In this document: piece by piece, positions 15,831 through 24,480 of the stretch
How positions within the stretch are numbered: position 1 is the first letter of the stretch
Layout of the letters: each line of letters starts with the position of its first letter
NCBI RefSeq assembly: GCF_030014955.1
Contig: NZ_JAGRPV010000002.1
Coordinates: forward strand, 1 to 64,000
Length of the DNA: 64,000 nucleotides
Source: Cohnella hashimotonis
GTDB lineage: Bacteria > Bacillota > Bacilli > Paenibacillales > Paenibacillaceae
Direction of reading: 5' to 3'
The notes under the pieces: model-generated
Database searches by the model: none
What the model saw: the letters and a program-made list of their open reading frames with translations, nothing else
Told to the model about the DNA's origin: nothing
Translations under genes and position numbers: made by a program

Positions 15831-18149
15831 ATGGGCGACAAAGAGGCCGGTCCAGCGCCGGCGCGCCGCGCCTACAGCCTGCAGCCAGGCGAAGGACGGC
15901 TGGAACGCGCCTTCGCCGGAGACCAAGGGCCGTGGCGCGGCGCAATCGCGGGTCTATGGATCGCGGGGGGCGCCGCAGCGGGCGCGGGCATGCTGGGCGC
16001 GCCGACGGGCTTCGGAACGCCGGTCGATCTCCTGTCGGCGGTGTCCGCGCATACGGGGGCCTTTGCTTTATTTTCGCTTTTCGCCGCATGGGCCTTGACG
16101 TTCGTCCCCCGGCTGTCCGGTCCGTTCGCGACGGTTGGCGGTCTGCTTTATACGGGCGCGCTCGTCTTTTTTTTGCTGTTTTTCAGCGATATGGGCGTTA
16201 TTCTATCGCTTCTATTGGCATGCGCATATACGCTCGCCGCCGCCGGAACGGGCTGGCTGCTTGCCGCAGCGTTCGCGCGGGAGACCGGCAAGCGCCGGCG
16301 ATACGCCTCTATTTTGGCGCTGGTGCTATTGGCCGGCGCGGTTGCCTGGGCGGCGGATCCTTCCCTTCTGCGGCCGGATTGGCCGGTTCGCTTTTCGATG
16401 GACGATGCCGATTCCGCGGCCGACGCGGGCGAAGGGAGCGCAGGGGACGCCGATGGCGCCGAGAGCGTCTTTCTTCCACTAACGACGGGCGATCCGTCGC
16501 TGCCCGGCAGCTTCGCGTTCGACGCCTTCACATACGGAAGCGGAACCGACCGTCGCCCTGAGTTCGGCAAGGAAGCGCAGCTGATCTCGGAGCCGGTGGA
16601 CGCGTCCGCCTATTTGAAGGACTGGCCGCTTCTTCGCAAATGGTACTGGGGGTTCGGTCCGAAGACGCTTCCGTTAAACGGGCGCGTGTGGATGCCGCGC
16701 GGAGAAGGCGCCTTTCCGCTCGTGTTGATCGTTCACGGCAATCATGCGATGGAGGATTATTCGGACGGGGGCTACGCCTATCTGGGCGAGCAGCTCGCCA
16801 GCCGCGGCTACATCGCCGTATCGGTCGACGAGAACTTCCTTAATTACTCCGTCTGGTCAGGCATCCCGGATGAGGATATGAAGCTGAGAGCCTGGATGCT
16901 GCTTCGGCATATCGGCCAACTGCGGGACTATAACGAAGATAGCGACACTCCGTTCTACGGCAAGGTGGATCTGCAAAAAATTTCTCTCGTCGGCCACTCG
17001 CGAGGCGGGCAAGCGGTCGCCATGGCGGCGGACCGGGACGAATGGTTCGATGGCGATGCTTCTTTGCTTTCGGCGTCGGACTATCGGATCGTATCGATCG
17101 CGGCGATCGCGCCGACCGATACCGTCGTGGACGGAAAGCAGCCGCGGCTGCGCAACATTTCTTATCTGACGCTGCAGGGTGCGTCCGATGCCGATATCAA
17201 CGATTTTTTCGGCGATCGGCAATATTCGCGCACGACGTTTTCGGCGGGAGGGACAGGGCAAGCCGGTTCGGCGTTCAAAGCGTCCCTCTACATAGAGGGC
17301 GCGAACCACGGGCAATTTAACGAAAGCTGGGGCCAGCGCGACAGCTCGCTGCCGGCGGGGCTTTTTCTCCGCAAGCCCGCGCTTCCGGGAGAGGCGCAGC
17401 GGACGATCGCCAAGGGCTACCTGACCGCCTTTATGGAAGTGACGCTCGGCGGAGACGGCGCCTACATGCCGCTATTCGAAGATTATCGCTCGGCGAGCGC
17501 CTATCTTCCGGCTACGCGCTATGTCAGCCGTTACGAAAGCGATGCCTTTATGGCGTTGGCGCGGTTCGACGGCGAAGATGCCGTTCCCGCGCATCCCGGC
17601 GCAGGCATATCGGGAGCGTCCGAAGGCGTGACTGCAGAAGTCACCGAAGCGCTGGACAGGCAGCGGCACGGCAAGGGTACGCACGGGCTCGCGTTGCGGT
17701 GGGCAACCGACGGCTCATATACGATGACGTGGGGGAAAGTCTTTGCGACCGGCGCTTCCACAAACGGCAAAGCCGCGCTCGCCTTTGCGATGGCCGATCT
17801 GTCCCGCGACCTCAAGGGACAAAGCGGAACGATTCACGCAGCGGCGATACGGATCGGCCTGACGGACGCGAACGGAATCTATGTCGAGCTGCCGCTCTCG
17901 GATTTCGCCTCGCCGCAGCCGCTTTTTCGCGCCTCGATTACCCGTCTGGGTCCGCTGGAGTCTCTTGTTGACGACGGAAAGTACCGGGAGCCGTACGAGC
18001 CGGTATTCCAAACCTATCGATTGCCGCTTGGCGCCTGGACGGAGGCGAATCCGTCATTCGAGCCGGGTACCCTGAGCGGAATCTCGTTCGTGCTGAGCGG
18101 CGGTCCGGTAAAAGTCATGCTGGACGATATCGGTATCAGCCCCTTTTGA
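15831..18149 (+). CDS. Membrane-anchored alpha/beta hydrolase
   Basis: Protein of 772 aa starting at ATG 15831. The N-terminal 190 residues hold about five hydrophobic segments (WIAGGAAAGAGMLGAP through AFALFSLFAAWALTFVP to ILALVLLAGAVAWAA), so the catalytic part is probably outside the cell. From about residue 290 an alpha/beta hydrolase core appears: oxyanion region LIVHGNHAMEDYSDGG, nucleophile elbow VGHSRGGQA (Ser near 390) and a likely catalytic His in IEGANHGQFN. It resembles the chlorophyllase/PET-hydrolase-like esterases. A C-terminal beta-rich region of about 200 residues is unassigned. The substrate is unknown. It is monocistronic; a TATAAT at 15783 has no good -35 partner. Confidence 0.8.
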   Translation: MGDKEAGPAPARRAYSLQPGEGRLERAFAGDQGPWRGAIAGLWIAGGAAAGAGMLGAPTGFGTPVDLLSAVSAHTGAFALFSLFAAWALTFVPRLSGPFATVGGLLYTGALVFFLLFFSDMGVILSLLLACAYTLAAAGTGWLLAAAFARETGKRRRYASILALVLLAGAVAWAADPSLLRPDWPVRFSMDDADSAADAGEGSAGDADGAESVFLPLTTGDPSLPGSFAFDAFTYGSGTDRRPEFGKEAQLISEPVDASAYLKDWPLLRKWYWGFGPKTLPLNGRVWMPRGEGAFPLVLIVHGNHAMEDYSDGGYAYLGEQLASRGYIAVSVDENFLNYSVWSGIPDEDMKLRAWMLLRHIGQLRDYNEDSDTPFYGKVDLQKISLVGHSRGGQAVAMAADRDEWFDGDASLLSASDYRIVSIAAIAPTDTVVDGKQPRLRNISYLTLQGASDADINDFFGDRQYSRTTFSAGGTGQAGSAFKASLYIEGANHGQFNESWGQRDSSLPAGLFLRKPALPGEAQRTIAKGYLTAFMEVTLGGDGAYMPLFEDYRSASAYLPATRYVSRYESDAFMALARFDGEDAVPAHPGAGISGASEGVTAEVTEALDRQRHGKGTHGLALRWATDGSYTMTWGKVFATGASTNGKAALAFAMADLSRDLKGQSGTIHAAAIRIGLTDANGIYVELPLSDFASPQPLFRASITRLGPLESLVDDGKYREPYEPVFQTYRLPLGAWTEANPSFEPGTLSGISFVLSGGPVKVMLDDIGISPF

Positions 18150-18160
18150 CTCCCAATGCG

Positions 18161-18273
18161 AACTGTAATTCGCATGTTGACAGTTGGCGGGGGGCGGCCG
18201 TATACTGTGTTTGAAAGAGCACAGTTGAACGCTGTCCCGATACCGGTTAAGCCGGCTCGCGACGTTAACTGTG
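18161..18273 (+). promoter_or_regulatory. Nitroreductase promoter with four AACTGT half-sites
   Basis: TTGACA (18177-18182) and TATACT (18201-18206) are 18 bases apart. AACTGT lies at 18161-18166 and its inverse ACAGTT at 18180-18185, overlapping the -35. CACAGTT at 18220-18226 and AACTGTG at 18267-18273 form a second inverted pair in the leader. The layout suggests an operator for a redox- or drug-responsive repressor; the regulator is unknown. Confidence 0.6.
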
Positions 18274-18312
18274 TCCAATACACACATAGATCATTAAGTG
18301 GAGGGAATATTT

Positions 18313-18963
18313 ATGAGCGAAGCTACCGCAAGCGCAACCGAGTATGCAAGCGTCGTCCGCGAACGCCATTCCGTACGTCAATACGATCCGAACGCCACGA
18401 TCTCCGAATCCGAGCTGAAGGAGATTCTGTCCGAGGCGTCCCTGGCGCCGTCGAGCAGCAATACGCAATCCTGGCGCTTCCTCGTTTTCCATGACAAGGA
18501 GCTGCAACAAAAGCTGCTGCCGATCGCGAACAACCAGCAGCAAATCGTTGATTCGTCCGCGGTCGTCGCAGTGCTTGCGGATCGCGAAGGCTTCAAGCGT
18601 CTCGGACAAATCAACGACATCGCGGTGGAGAAGGGCATCATGCCTCGCGAATTCGCCGACCAGTTCACAGAGCGCAGCATTGCGATGTACGGCAGCCTGA
18701 GCAAGGAAAAGCAAACGCAAATCGCGCTTGTCGACGGCGGCCTCGTCAGCATGCAAATCATGCTGTCGGCCAAGGCGCGCGGCTACGACACGGTACCGAT
18801 GGGCGGCTTCGACGCCGCGCGTCTCGTGGAAGAGTTCGGGATCCCCGAGACCCTCGTACCGGTCATGCTTATCGCAGTGGGCAAGGGAGCGGCTCCAGGC
18901 AGAGCGACAGCGCGTCTGCCGCTCGAGGAGATCACGTTCTGGAACGGCCAGGGCCTGAAGTAA
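18313..18963 (+). CDS. Nitroreductase-family NAD(P)H oxidoreductase
   Basis: FMN-dependent nitroreductase, 216 aa, starting at ATG 18313 after GGAGGG. Family marks are the N-terminal VRERHSVRQYDPNATI, then EASLAPSSSNTQSWRFLVF (FMN phosphate and ring contacts), and the late block AKARGYDTVPMGGFD followed by PVMLIAVGKGA. These enzymes reduce quinones, nitro-compounds or similar electrophiles. The promoter carries repeated AACTGT half-sites, which suggests induction by a chemical or oxidative signal. A strong terminator follows the stop, and a group II intron sits directly on it. Confidence 0.88.
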   Translation: MSEATASATEYASVVRERHSVRQYDPNATISESELKEILSEASLAPSSSNTQSWRFLVFHDKELQQKLLPIANNQQQIVDSSAVVAVLADREGFKRLGQINDIAVEKGIMPREFADQFTERSIAMYGSLSKEKQTQIALVDGGLVSMQIMLSAKARGYDTVPMGGFDAARLVEEFGIPETLVPVMLIAVGKGAAPGRATARLPLEEITFWNGQGLK

Positions 18964-18980
18964 GACTCAAATTCACCTCA

Positions 18981-19015
18981 AAGGACGAAGCGGCGCGCAT
19001 GCTGCTTCGTCTTTT
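18981..19015 (+). terminator. Nitroreductase terminator, target of the group II intron
   Basis: GACGAAGC and GCTTCGTC form the outer stem, with GGC/GCTG pairs inside a CGCGCAT apex. CTTTT follows, ending at 19015. The intron begins at the next base, so the U-tract is interrupted right after the stem. Confidence 0.8.
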
Positions 19016-21080
19016 GTGCGCTTGGCAGCGCAACCGACTAACGGGTGAAAGTCCCGCGTACGCCGCGAGGTGGCGGAAGTACATAGCAGAGGCGTAGTGC
19101 CGGGGCCCGCAAGGGACGGTGCGGAGGATGCCAAGGCAAAACCCGGAACAGGCGGCATACACCAAGTTGGCTGACGGAGCCGGATAACCCTGCAAAAGAA
19201 GGGTAGTCCTATACCATCCATAGGCTCCGTAAGTTAAGAGGACTGGATTCGGGGGAAAGCCGGTTGACGTGACCCAAGGAGAGCCCATCGTCTCCGCGCA
19301 GAAAGTTTTTTTTTTTGTAGCGGTATCAGAGTTCAAGATCGTGAGGATCAAGAAGGAAGGTACGGACGGTGGGCAGTCAGAAGAAGGGATAGTAGCGAGA
19401 AAGCCTGCCGGAAAGGCCGCAAAGGTAGGTGAATCGGCGTCAGGTCGCCGATGCGTGCCCCGACTCAAAAGGCGGGGACACGTGTGAAGCCCGGAACCGT
19501 GAAAGAAGCGTGAATGAGGGAAACCATGCGCCAGGCAGGAGCCGGGGAGCTAAGATGTGCGTAGATCCGGGGAATGAACAAAAGGAGAAGCCGTCTGGGG
19601 CGAGTACCGACCGGGACACGGAGATTGCCGCAAGGCTACGAGCCGAGGAACGGGAAGGGAAGGAGAACGAGCATGGAGGGACCAAGGCAAGACAAACACG
19701 CACACGTAGGAGCTGAAGTGCCAAGCAAACGCAAATGGTACAGCCTCATCGACAAGATTTGGGCGAAGCCAAACCTGGAGGAAGCGTTCCGGGAGGTCAA
19801 GCGAAACCGCGGAGCGGCAGGGATCGATCGCGTGACCGTAAAGGCATACGAATCGAAGCTGGAGCCTAATCTAGAGGGGCTTCAGCTGGCGCTGCGAAAC
19901 AAGACTTACCGGTCTAAGCCGGTAAAACGCGTGTATATCCCGAAAGCTGACGGGACGCAAAGACCGCTGGGCATTCCTACCGTGGAAGACCGAGTCGTGC
20001 AAGCGGCGGCAAGGCGTATCATAGAACCCCTATTCGAAGCGCAGTTCAAGGACTGCAGCTATGGATTCCGGCCGGGAAGAAGCGCGCATATGGCGCTGGC
20101 CAACATCCGCAAGGATCTGGAAGCAGGCTACCGGTACGTGATCGACGCCGACCTGAAGTCATACTTTGACACCATCCCGCATGAGAAGCTCATTGAAAAG
20201 GTGAGAGAGACCATCGTGGACGGCAGTGTACTGCGGTTGCTGGAGAGCTTCCTGAAGGCCGGGATCATGGAAGGCGGCAGCTTCCACCTGAACGAGACGG
20301 GGACGCCGCAGGGCGGGGTGATTAGTCCGCTTTTAGCGAACATCTATCTGCATCCGCTGGACGAAGCGATGACGGCGCGCGGACACCGAATGACGCGATA
20401 TGCAGACGACTTCGTCATCTGTTGCAAAACGGCAAAAGGCGCTGAGCGTGTACTGAATTCGGTCGTGGGACTGCTGGAACGCGAGATGGGACTTATCATA
20501 CACCCGGAGAAAACGAAAATCGTAAACAGCTACAAGGAAACATTCGTATTCCTGGGTCATGCGTTCAAGCCGGGAAAACGGATGGTGCCGTCGGAAAAAG
20601 CGATGAAGCGATTCAAAGAACGGGTGAAGGAGATCACGCGAAGAAACCAGACGGTGAAGGTCGAGCAGATCGTGAAGAAGCGACTAAACCCATACTTGCG
20701 GGGATGGGGGAACTACTTTGGGACGGGAGATGTGTTGAGCCGATTCCGAGGACTGGATGCCTGGATTCGAAGACGAATACGGGCCGTGCAACTAAGGAGT
20801 TGGAAGAAAATTCGCAAACTCCACCGGGAAATGAGGAGACGGGGATGGGACAATAAAGATATGCCCGGACTCCGAATGACGGCCTGGCGGAGCTCGCATT
20901 CCACCTATGCCCAATACGCAATGCCAAACGAATGGTTTGCCGAAATCGGACTATGCAGTTTGCTTGAGCGAAGCCAAGAACTGCGTCCCCAACGGGGATA
21001 AGCACGGAGGAGCCGGATGCGTCGACCCGCATGTCCGGATCTGTGAGAGGCCCATGCAATTGCGCATGGGCCTACTCGAT
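19016..21080 (+). mobile_element. Group II intron, class C-like, inserted at a terminator
   Basis: The element starts with GTGCGCTTGGCAGCGCAACC, matching the GUGYG 5' end of group II introns. It continues through a structured domain I region, carries a maturase gene in domain IV and ends with domain V (AGCCGGATGCG, loop, CGCATGTCCGG) and a domain VI stem (GGCCCATGC/GCATGGGCC) before CCTACTCGAT. Size is about 2.07 kb. The 3' boundary (about 21080) may be off by a few bases. Insertion just after a Rho-independent terminator stem and an open reading frame without an endonuclease domain are both class C traits. Confidence 0.9.
19673..21001 (+). CDS. ltrA: Group II intron reverse transcriptase/maturase
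   Basis: Intron-encoded protein, 442 aa. ATG 19673 is chosen because AAGGAG lies seven bases upstream; an in-frame ATG at 19574 would add 33 residues without a family match. The reverse transcriptase blocks are KRNRGAAGIDRVT (RT0/1), KPVKRVYIPKADGTQRPLGI, YGFRPGRSAHMAL, DADLKSYFDTIPH, GTPQGGVISPLLANIYLH and the catalytic RYADDFVI. The maturase (X) domain follows (LRGWGNYFGTG and later). The protein ends soon after, without an HNH endonuclease motif. It looks intact, so the intron may be active. Confidence 0.93.
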   Translation: MEGPRQDKHAHVGAEVPSKRKWYSLIDKIWAKPNLEEAFREVKRNRGAAGIDRVTVKAYESKLEPNLEGLQLALRNKTYRSKPVKRVYIPKADGTQRPLGIPTVEDRVVQAAARRIIEPLFEAQFKDCSYGFRPGRSAHMALANIRKDLEAGYRYVIDADLKSYFDTIPHEKLIEKVRETIVDGSVLRLLESFLKAGIMEGGSFHLNETGTPQGGVISPLLANIYLHPLDEAMTARGHRMTRYADDFVICCKTAKGAERVLNSVVGLLEREMGLIIHPEKTKIVNSYKETFVFLGHAFKPGKRMVPSEKAMKRFKERVKEITRRNQTVKVEQIVKKRLNPYLRGWGNYFGTGDVLSRFRGLDAWIRRRIRAVQLRSWKKIRKLHREMRRRGWDNKDMPGLRMTAWRSSHSTYAQYAMPNEWFAEIGLCSLLERSQELRPQRG

Positions 21081-21351
21081 TTGAATTGTCGGTTCATCCG
21101 TCGGCAGGCGTTCGGCGCAAGACCGGTTTCGGATATCGTCAAACTTATACAACCGTCAGGGCGATCCGCGATCTTCTGCGACGGTTTTTGACATGCCGAA
21201 ATAGCGGTTAAGCGGCTGTTAAGAGCTATGATGCATTATAGAGAAGGAAGATCACGTTGTCTTGGCGGGTAGCCGGCGCGCAGGGTAAGTATCGACAAAA
21301 GGCTACCTATAAAGGACAATCGGAATTACAATAGGGTATAAAAAGACAAAG
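21081..21351. other. Intergenic region before the hybrid kinase
   Basis: A TTGACA at 21188-21193 lies upstream of the hybrid kinase but has no good -10 at 17 bases. TATGAT at 21227 and TATAGA near 21238 are unpaired candidates. No gene is supported. Confidence 0.35.
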
Positions 21352-24300
21352 TTGTTAAGTAACGTATTAAATTCGACGGCGGGCGCGGTGAAGAACTTGG
21401 GTATGCGGGGCATCAAGAACATAACTGGCAGACTCGACCGGTTTCTCATCGGCCTCGCGATCGCCGTCATTCTCCTTGGCGCCGCGATGTTCTGGATGAA
21501 TCAGTCCGGTCGCGGAGGTCCTCAGGCGAAGCAGGGAACGCTCGATCTGTCCGGCTGGAATTTCCGGTCCGACGGAACGGTCAAGCTGAACGGGGAGTGG
21601 GCGTTTTATCCCGATCGGCTGCTGACGCCCGCCGACTTCGCGAACGGCAGGCAGCCTGCGGGCATGCGGTATATTCAAGTTCCCGGCGTATGGAACGGAG
21701 AGGACATGAAGGGCTACGGCTATGCGACCTATCGTTTGTCGATCCGCATTCAGCCGACCGATCTGACGCTGGCCATCCACAAGCACGTCATCCGGTTCGC
21801 GGACCGGATGTTCCTGGACGGCAAGGAGCTCGCGTCCTCCGGTTCGCCGGGCGCGTCCCGCGGAAGTTACGAACCGGGCAACTTTCCTTATACCGTCTCG
21901 TTCGTCGAGGAGGGCGACCGGATCGATCTGTTGATCCAGGTCGCGAACTTCGATTATCCGACCGGCGGGATCGCGCTGCCCCTGCGGCTCGGGCTGTCCG
22001 ACGACATTCAGCTGTCCCGGGCGGCGCAGACGATGTTCGAATGGTCGGGCGCCATCATCCTGCTCCTTTTCGGCATCTTCTCGTTATTGCTGTATTTCTT
22101 TTTCCAGCGGCATCTTCCGTTCCTGTCGTTCGGTCTGTTCTTCCTGTGCTTCGCCGTGCTGATCGTGATGAACGGGCAGCGCATGCTGTTCCAGCTGCTG
22201 TCCGACATGCCCTTCGAGATTATGTGGAAAATCAAGGACTTGTCCATCTTGCTCGCGATTCCGTTTCTTAACGTTTATACCGCGTACGCATACGCCACCG
22301 GCTTGGCCCGGCGCATGCTGCTCTACCCTGCGGGCGCGATCGGACTGCTATGTCTCGTTATCGTAGGGATACCGTACCGCGTATATGCACCTGCGCTGGA
22401 CTTTATCATGCTGATATTCATGCTGCTGCTGATGGCGCTGGTGCTGTTCGTGCTCGGATTGTATCTCAAGCCCGCTGCCACCAGCTCCTCCAAGCGCGAG
22501 ATCAAGATGTACCTGCTGGCGCTGGTGTCGCTGCTGCTGCTGCTGATCAGTTCCGCCTTCTTGAATCAGGGCGACGGCACGTTTCTGCCGTCCATTCTGT
22601 CCGACGTGCTTGGCCTTTCCTTCGTTATCTTTGTCGTAGCGATGCTCGCGCAAAACTATTTCGCTACCTATCAGTCGATGGTCAAGCTTACGGCCGAGCT
22701 TCAGGCGGCCAATCAGTTGAAGGACGAGTTTCTGCTGCGGACGTCCTACGAGCTGAATACGCCGCTGCAAGGCATTATGAACCTGTCCCAGTCGCTTCTC
22801 GACAGCTCCGCGCATCTGCCGAAGGACAGGCGAGTCGGCAGCAGGGACAAGCTCCAGATTATCCGCAACACCGCCTATCGGATGTCCAACCTGGTCAACG
22901 ACATTATCGATCTGACCCGGATCAAGGACGGTCATCTGGAGGTGTCGCTCAAGTCGGTGGATCTGGTCGCTTGCGTCGCGATCGCCTTCGAGGTGAACGG
23001 ATTTCTCGCGCGGGAGAAGTCCGTGCGGCTCGAGCATCGCCTGGATCCCGAGAGCCGACATGCGACTGCGGACGAGAACCGGCTTATGCAGGTGCTGTCC
23101 AACCTGATCGACTATAGCATGAAGTTCGACGATCTGACGGCGATCCTGGTGAGCGGCCACAGACGAGACGACATGTCCGTGCTCCAGATCGAAGCGATCG
23201 TCTGGGGCGCGGGAATCACGGCCGACTCGAAGTCCCGTCAGCCGGGTTTCTACGGCGCCAATCTGGCGGCGGCGATCGAGCTCACGCGATTAATGGGAGG
23301 CGAGATGCGCATATTGCCGGGCGAACAGGCGCGCGGCAGCGTCATCTTCGAGCTTGTCCTGCCGATGGCCGAGGCGCCTAATCTTGACCGCGACGACATT
23401 ATTTTGCGGGAAATCGGGGAGCGGACGCAGTCCGGGCCGACTTCGCAGGGGCCGACCGGCGGCGTCTATACGGTGCTTGTCGTCGAGGAGGAGCCGCTTC
23501 ACCTGGAATTGATGGTCAACCTGCTCATCAGCGAGGGCTACCGCGTACTGACCGCCCGTTCGGGCGAGGAAGCGATCGAGCGGCTCGAAGGCGGCACGCG
23601 GCCCGATATTGTCCTGCTCGACGTGCTGCTGCACGGCGGCGGCAGCTATGAGATCAGTCGCAAGATCCGCCGGCAGTACACGCCGATCGAGCTCCCGCTG
23701 CTGTTTGTCGCGGCGCGGACGACGCCGGCGGACGTCGAGGCCGGACTGGCCGCCGGCGGCAACGATTTCATTTCCAAACCGCTCGACGCCTCGGAGGTCC
23801 GAGTACGCATCCGTACGCAACTGGCGATGAAGCGGCTCGCGAAGGAAGCGACCGCTAGCGAGATGGCGTTTCTCCAGTCGCAGATTAAGCCGCACTTCCT
23901 TTACAATGCGCTCGGCACGATCATGTCGCTCTGCTACACGGACGGCCCGCGCGCGGGCGAGCTGCTGGCAGTGCTCAGCAAATATCTGCGGATTATTTTT
24001 CACGAGGATCACAAGGAAGAGAGCGTTCTACTATATAAGGAAATCGAGCTGGTCCGCGCTTACGTGGACATCGAGAAGGAGCGGTTCGGCAACCGCCTTG
24101 CCGTGGAGATCGACGTGGACGAGCGTCTCATGTCCTTCAAGGTGATGCCGCTCACGATTCAGCCGCTCGTCGAAAACGCGATTCGCCATGGCGTCGCCAA
24201 GAAGCTGAACGGCGGGCGGGTGCTGCTGTCGGTGCAGCGGCGCGGCTCCGAGGTGGAGATCGTCGTCGAGGACAACGGGGTCGGCATGGCCGAGCGCCAG

Positions 24301-24477
24301 GTTCGCGACCTGATGGACACCGTTCACGACGCTTCGGACGGCGTAGGCTTTGCCAACATCGCCAAGCGCCTCGGACATCTCAACGGCAGCCGGCCGCACA
24401 TCGAGAGCTCGCCGGGCGTCGGAACGCGAATTACGATCAGGCTGCCGATCAAGGACGACAGCGAGAGGAGGGAATAA
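21352..24477 (+). CDS. 7TMR-DISM hybrid sensor with degenerate kinase core, receiver and LytS-type kinase
   Basis: About 1041 aa from TTG 21352. ATG 21403 is a possible start that removes 17 residues; neither has a strong ribosome site. In order: an N-terminal membrane segment, an extracellular jelly-roll-like sensor (LDLSGWNFRSDGTVKLNGEWAFYP), about seven membrane helices (7TMR-DISM), a HisKA-like helix pair (about 440-510), a degraded ATPase domain, a receiver domain (Asp757 in IVLLDVLL, Lys in ISKPLD), and a C-terminal LytS/YesM kinase (IKPHFLYNAL with His848, LVENAIRHGV, DNGVGMA). In the first kinase core the usual SHELRTPL reads SYELNTPL, so the phospho-acceptor His is Tyr. Operon with the regulator three bases downstream. 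Confidence 0.9.
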   Translation: MLSNVLNSTAGAVKNLGMRGIKNITGRLDRFLIGLAIAVILLGAAMFWMNQSGRGGPQAKQGTLDLSGWNFRSDGTVKLNGEWAFYPDRLLTPADFANGRQPAGMRYIQVPGVWNGEDMKGYGYATYRLSIRIQPTDLTLAIHKHVIRFADRMFLDGKELASSGSPGASRGSYEPGNFPYTVSFVEEGDRIDLLIQVANFDYPTGGIALPLRLGLSDDIQLSRAAQTMFEWSGAIILLLFGIFSLLLYFFFQRHLPFLSFGLFFLCFAVLIVMNGQRMLFQLLSDMPFEIMWKIKDLSILLAIPFLNVYTAYAYATGLARRMLLYPAGAIGLLCLVIVGIPYRVYAPALDFIMLIFMLLLMALVLFVLGLYLKPAATSSSKREIKMYLLALVSLLLLLISSAFLNQGDGTFLPSILSDVLGLSFVIFVVAMLAQNYFATYQSMVKLTAELQAANQLKDEFLLRTSYELNTPLQGIMNLSQSLLDSSAHLPKDRRVGSRDKLQIIRNTAYRMSNLVNDIIDLTRIKDGHLEVSLKSVDLVACVAIAFEVNGFLAREKSVRLEHRLDPESRHATADENRLMQVLSNLIDYSMKFDDLTAILVSGHRRDDMSVLQIEAIVWGAGITADSKSRQPGFYGANLAAAIELTRLMGGEMRILPGEQARGSVIFELVLPMAEAPNLDRDDIILREIGERTQSGPTSQGPTGGVYTVLVVEEEPLHLELMVNLLISEGYRVLTARSGEEAIERLEGGTRPDIVLLDVLLHGGGSYEISRKIRRQYTPIELPLLFVAARTTPADVEAGLAAGGNDFISKPLDASEVRVRIRTQLAMKRLAKEATASEMAFLQSQIKPHFLYNALGTIMSLCYTDGPRAGELLAVLSKYLRIIFHEDHKEESVLLYKEIELVRAYVDIEKERFGNRLAVEIDVDERLMSFKVMPLTIQPLVENAIRHGVAKKLNGGRVLLSVQRRGSEVEIVVEDNGVGMAERQVRDLMDTVHDASDGVGFANIAKRLGHLNGSRPHIESSPGVGTRITIRLPIKDDSERRE

Positions 24478-24480
24478 TCC

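Noticed and set aside
19308..19319. T-run inside the intron as a terminator
   Set aside because: No stem precedes it and it lies in the group II intron RNA, where such a stop would prevent splicing. It may be a homopolymer of no function.
18932..19468. Minus-strand open frame over the intron 5' domain
   Set aside because: It crosses the nitroreductase terminator and the structured intron RNA region; no ribosome site and no family match.
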